Shown here: positions 60,888-64,000 of the stretch, piece after piece | Layout: every line of letters begins with the position of its first letter | Position numbering within the stretch: the first letter of the stretch is position 1 | Source of the DNA: Flavobacterium sp. K5-23 | GTDB lineage: Bacteria > Bacteroidota > Bacteroidia > Flavobacteriales > Flavobacteriaceae | Length of the DNA stretch: 64,000 bases | Assembly (NCBI RefSeq): GCF_023278045.1 | Contig: NZ_CP056783.1 | Span: 1,054,001-1,118,000 of the forward strand | Direction: 5' to 3' | Made by a program: the position numbers and the translations under genes | Notes under the pieces: model-generated | The model's input: the letters and a program-made list of their open reading frames with translations, nothing else | Databases searched by the model: none | What the model was told of the DNA's origin: nothing

Positions 60888-62030
60888 ATGCAAAAATTTG
60901 ACGCAATTCGTCCATTTTACGATTCAGAAATAAATGAAGCTCTTCTTAGCGTGGTTAATCACCCTATGATGAAGGCATTGATGAATTTCACTTTTCCTGA
61001 AGTAGCTGATGAAGTTTGGAAAGAACAACTTAGAAAAACACATTCTATTCGTGACTTTCAGTGTAACTTTATTTATCATACCATAAGAAAGGTTTTAGAG
61101 AATAGTTCTGATGGATTGACATTGTCAGGTTTCGAAAAATTAGAAAAAAATGAGTCTTACCTATTTGTGTCTAACCATAGAGACATTGTTTTAGATACTA
61201 CTTTGTTGAATGTAGCTTTATTCGAAAACGGATTGGTAATGACTGCTTCGGCAATTGGAGATAATCTGGTTAAGAAAGAATTTCTAAATATTTTAGCAAA
61301 AATGAACCGCAATTTTTTAGTGCAACGCGGTTTGACGCCTAGAGAAATGCTAATGAGTTCTAAATTATTAGCAGAATACATTGGCCACTTATTGCAACAC
61401 GAAAGTCGTTCTGTCTGGATTGCGCAGCGAGAAGGAAGAACTAAAGATGGCAAGGATGCAACCAACCCAGGTGTTTTAAAAATGCTAGGAATGGGATCAG
61501 ACGAACCTAATTTAATGGATTATTTCAAAAAGATAAAAATTGTTCCTGTTTCTATTTCGTATGAATATGATCCTACGGACGTTTTAAAAATTCCACAGTT
61601 GATGGCTGAGGCCAATAACGAAGTGTATATTAAAGAAAAGAACGAAGATTTCATGACGCTTCTTAGTGGTGTTATGGGACCTAAGAAGAGAATTCATATT
61701 CACATATGTGATGTGTTAGATAAAGAAATAGATGTAATTAAAGCCGAATTTGATAATTCAAACAAGCAAGTTCAAGCATTAGCGCAGACTATTGATGACT
61801 CTATCTTAAGTAACTATAACTTGTGGCCTACTAATTATATAGCTTACGATATTTTGAATAAAACAAATTCGTTTTCTCATTTGTATACTGAAAGCGAAAA
61901 ATCTCTTTTTGAACGTAGATTGGATAAAAGGATTGACGCTGAAAACCCTATTGCATTGCAGGGATTGTTAGATATGTATGCAAATCCTGTTGTGAATAAA
62001 TTAAAATACACCAATGAGTTCAAAAGCTAA
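60888..62030 (+). CDS. 1-acyl-glycerol-3-phosphate acyltransferase-like protein
   Basis: 380 residues of the LPLAT/PlsC-type acyltransferase superfamily. The catalytic histidine-acid motif is in FVSNHRDIVLD (spacing from His to the last Asp is one residue longer than the textbook HX4D), and a substrate motif is in SVWIAQREGRTKDG. The N-terminus has no signal; the protein is probably peripheral at the inner membrane. 62 bp after tatD; its 3' end overlaps asparaginase by 17 nt. Confidence 0.9.
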   Translation: MQKFDAIRPFYDSEINEALLSVVNHPMMKALMNFTFPEVADEVWKEQLRKTHSIRDFQCNFIYHTIRKVLENSSDGLTLSGFEKLEKNESYLFVSNHRDIVLDTTLLNVALFENGLVMTASAIGDNLVKKEFLNILAKMNRNFLVQRGLTPREMLMSSKLLAEYIGHLLQHESRSVWIAQREGRTKDGKDATNPGVLKMLGMGSDEPNLMDYFKKIKIVPVSISYEYDPTDVLKIPQLMAEANNEVYIKEKNEDFMTLLSGVMGPKKRIHIHICDVLDKEIDVIKAEFDNSNKQVQALAQTIDDSILSNYNLWPTNYIAYDILNKTNSFSHLYTESEKSLFERRLDKRIDAENPIALQGLLDMYANPVVNKLKYTNEFKS

Positions 62031-63045
62031 AATACTTTTAATTTATACAGGTGGAACCATCGGGATGCGCAAGGATTTTAATACTGGTGCATTAAAGGCA
62101 TTCAATTTTAGTAAATTATTGCAAAGAGTTCCCGAGTTGAAGCAATTAGATTGTGAAATTGAAACTTTTACTTTTGACAATCCTATTGATTCGTCTAATA
62201 TGAATCCGCAAGAGTGGGCTAATATAGCAACGATTATCGAAGATAAATACAATGCATTTGATGGTTTTGTGGTACTTCACGGTTCGGATACAATGTCATA
62301 TTCAGCATCTGCATTGAGTTTTATGTTAGAGAATTTAGCTAAGCCAGTTATTTTCACTGGCTCTCAATTGCCTATTGGTGATTTAAGGACTGATGCTAAG
62401 GAAAACCTAATAACAGCAATTCAAATCGCTTCTTTACAAGCAAATGGTCATCCGGTTGTTAGTGAAGTATGTCTTTATTTCGAATACAAATTATATAGAG
62501 GAAATAGAACAACTAAAATAAGTGCTGAGCACTTTAAAGCTTTTACTTCTCCTAATTATCCTGCATTAGTCGATTCAGGGGTTAATCTTAAGATTAGATC
62601 TGAGTTGTTATTGCCAAGACAGAATTCAAATGACTTAGTAGTTCATAAAAAGTTAGATAACAATGTAGTTATTGTGAAAATGTTTCCTGGAATGAGTGAA
62701 ACAGTTTTGGAGGCTATTTTAGCGATACCAAGTCTAAAAGGGGTTGTTCTTGAAACGTATGGGTCAGGAAACGCTCCTACTGAGGATTGGTTTATAGCTT
62801 TATTAGTTAAAGCAATAAATAGAGGTGTGCATATCGTAAATGTGACACAGTGTTCTGGAGGTAGTGTAAATATGGGGCAATATGAAACAAGTACTTCTAT
62901 GAAAGAGATTGGAATTATTTCTGGAAAAGACATTACTACTGAAGCCGCAATTACAAAATTAATGTATTTATTGAGTTTGAACATTCCATTAAAAGAGTTC
63001 AAAGCAATATACGAAACAGCAATAAGAGGTGAAATAGGAGAATAA
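62014..63045 (+). CDS. ansA: L-asparaginase, type I (cytoplasmic)
   Basis: Hydrolyses Asn to Asp and ammonia. 343 residues, no signal peptide, consistent with the cytosolic type I. Catalytic threonine motif ILLIYTGGTIGM (Thr12, Thr15) and the second motif VLHGSDTMSYSASAL. Starts 17 nt inside the end of the acyltransferase gene. The downstream region holds tRNA-Ser. Confidence 0.95.
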   Translation: MSSKAKILLIYTGGTIGMRKDFNTGALKAFNFSKLLQRVPELKQLDCEIETFTFDNPIDSSNMNPQEWANIATIIEDKYNAFDGFVVLHGSDTMSYSASALSFMLENLAKPVIFTGSQLPIGDLRTDAKENLITAIQIASLQANGHPVVSEVCLYFEYKLYRGNRTTKISAEHFKAFTSPNYPALVDSGVNLKIRSELLLPRQNSNDLVVHKKLDNNVVIVKMFPGMSETVLEAILAIPSLKGVVLETYGSGNAPTEDWFIALLVKAINRGVHIVNVTQCSGGSVNMGQYETSTSMKEIGIISGKDITTEAAITKLMYLLSLNIPLKEFKAIYETAIRGEIGE

Positions 63046-63102
63046 TCCTGTTTTATTTTTCTAACTCATTTTTTTTGATGTTATTTGCAGCCTTAATAAA
63101 AT

Positions 63103-63187
63103 AGAGAGGTGGCCGAGTGGCTGAAGGCGCACGCTTGGAAAGCGTGTATATGGCAACATATCGAGGGTTCGAATCCCTTCCTCTCTG
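63103..63187 (+). tRNA. tRNA-Ser (anticodon GGA)
   Basis: Class II tRNA, 85 nt: acceptor AGAGAGG/CCTCTCT, anticodon arm CACGCTTGGAAAGCGTG, long variable arm ATATGGCAACATAT, T-arm GAGGGTTCGAATCCCTTC. Discriminator G; CCA is not encoded. Confidence 0.95.
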
Positions 63188-63196
63188 CAAATATTT

Positions 63197-63228
63197 AATG
63201 CTTCCTGAAAGGGAAGCATTTTTTGTTT
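63197..63228 (+). terminator. Terminator after tRNA-Ser
   Basis: AATGCTTCC / GGAAGCATT stem with a 6-nt loop and a T run, 10 nt after the tRNA. Confidence 0.8.
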
Positions 63229-63230
63229 TA

Positions 63231-63768
63231 TGTGTGACAAACTTTTTTGTTTGTCTAAGCGTATAAAATAAAAAAAGATCAGGCATAAAATGCCTAGCAT
63301 TAATTTCGTTGTGAGATACCCTCTTTTAGGAATCAACAAAGTTAATCCCTTTCTCTCTGCAAAGAAATTTATGCTTCCTGAAAAGGGAGCATTTTTTGTT
63401 TTATAGTGTTATGTGTTTTTTGTGTGTGATTTTCTCCTAAGGAATCAATAATTTTAATTACTTGCTCTCAATATCAATAAATACAATTCGCTGGTTTATA
63501 GCGACTTAGTGTTTTCCCGTTAAAAGTATATTTTTTCAAATTATATTCTGAACGAACAATACCCGATTAATGCAGTTGTTATTACACTAACATTCTATTT
63601 ATTTGTAGTGTTTAACTTATTTATAAAAATAAGAAAAATACTATTTAAAAAACATAATTGTGTAGTTTATCGATTATATTCGTTGTTTAATCGGAGTTAT
63701 TATAAGTTTGACTTAAGATTATTAAAGAGGTTAAATAATTACTTTGTTTAAGTTTAAATTAAAAAAAA
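63231..63768. other. Intergenic region with decayed tRNA-Ser 3'-end copies
   Basis: No gene. Contains the hairpins GACAAAC-tttttt-GTTTGTC (about 63236) and AGGCATAAAATGCCT, a clear copy of the tRNA-Ser 3' end (63344-63403), and a fainter one around 63436-63470. The rest is AT-rich. Confidence 0.6.
63344..63403 (+). repeat. Duplicated tRNA-Ser 3' end plus terminator
   Basis: AATCCCTTTCTCTCTGCAAA followed by a terminator-like hairpin TGCTTCC...GGGAGCA and TTTTTTGTTTTA, matching 63172-63230 with a handful of changes. No 5' half of a tRNA is present, so it is not a functional tRNA gene. Confidence 0.8.
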
Positions 63769-63891
63769 ATGATAAAAGAAAACGAAAAAAACGGATTATA
63801 TTATTACTTAGGAGCATTTTTTGTTGCTACTGCTAGTTTCTCTGTTGGGGCTTTGTTGTTAATGGTTTTATATATTTCCTTAGGGATATAG
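63769..63891 (+). CDS. Small putative single-span membrane protein
   Basis: 40 residues. Starts MIKENEKNGLYYYLGAFF and continues as one hydrophobic helix (ASFSVGALLLMVLYISLG). An A-rich stretch precedes the ATG, as often seen for Bacteroidetes starts. No family is recognised; short size and lack of neighbours keep this tentative. Confidence 0.4.
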   Translation: MIKENEKNGLYYYLGAFFVATASFSVGALLLMVLYISLGI

Positions 63892-64000
63892 ATTCTATCA
63901 AATAAACTATATTTGTATTGCTCTATAGTATTACACCTTCGTTTTAAATAATTTTTATTACGACGTAATCTTTAACTATAATCAATATGAGACTATTTCT

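Noticed and set aside
63344..63403. Second tRNA-Ser gene
   Set aside because: Only the 3' quarter and the terminator are duplicated; no D-arm or anticodon arm precedes it.

Overview
The window is AT-rich chromosomal DNA from a member of the Bacteroidetes, most likely Flavobacterium or a close relative. The evidence is a metalloprotease with a type IX secretion C-terminal sorting domain, a GLPGLI protein beside a TonB-receptor-like barrel, and repeated -7 boxes of the form TAnnTTTG with almost no Shine-Dalgarno sequences. Low-complexity intergenic repeats and the gene neighbourhoods (prs-ctc-pth, a 14-gene nuo operon with a short NuoG, sucA-sucB) agree. No 16S gene is present, so the genus is an inference.

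Layout. 1-6.7 kb: partial ribF, a secreted metalloprotease, pth, ctc (L25), prs and tRNA-Leu. 6.8-10.7 kb: umuC-umuD, a secreted protein behind a sigma-54-like promoter, and a FrnE-like DsbA oxidoreductase. 10.9-25 kb: the whole nuoA-N operon on the minus strand, interrupted twice by four-helix-bundle (23S rRNA intervening-sequence type) genes flanked by short repeats. 25-27.2 kb: a cold-shock protein and aspS. 27.3-39.4 kb: a genomic island bounded by a small HTH protein and a tyrosine recombinase. 39.5-47.9 kb: a TlpA-like thioredoxin, a TetR-TolC-MFP-RND efflux operon and a YceI protein. 48.4-53.3 kb: GLPGLI protein, outer-membrane barrel, polyprenyl synthase and a small conserved protein. 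53.9-58.7 kb: a barrel protein divergent from sucA-sucB. 58.7-63.9 kb: lipoprotein, retropepsin-like protease, TatD, acyltransferase, asparaginase and tRNA-Ser followed by a decayed copy of its own 3' end.

The most interesting region is the island. Four minus-strand genes look like one defence operon: a single-chain type IIG restriction-modification enzyme, a SIR2-domain protein, a HerA-type ATPase overlapping SIR2 by 8 nt, and a small protein with a PD-(D/E)XK-like motif. SIR2-HerA pairs are known anti-phage systems (Nezha); placement between a type IIG enzyme and a nuclease-like protein is the less familiar part. HerA also ends in an acidic tail encoded by a 15-bp tandem repeat. Downstream are an HUH-endonuclease-like protein with repeated TGCCCC motifs upstream, and a 21-residue Cys/Leu repeat protein.

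At least two families of dispersed hairpin repeats occupy intergenic gaps (4.5, 17.5 and 57.3 kb; 17.6, 53.7 and 53.85 kb). In the first family the outer motifs are conserved while the hairpin stems change but still pair.
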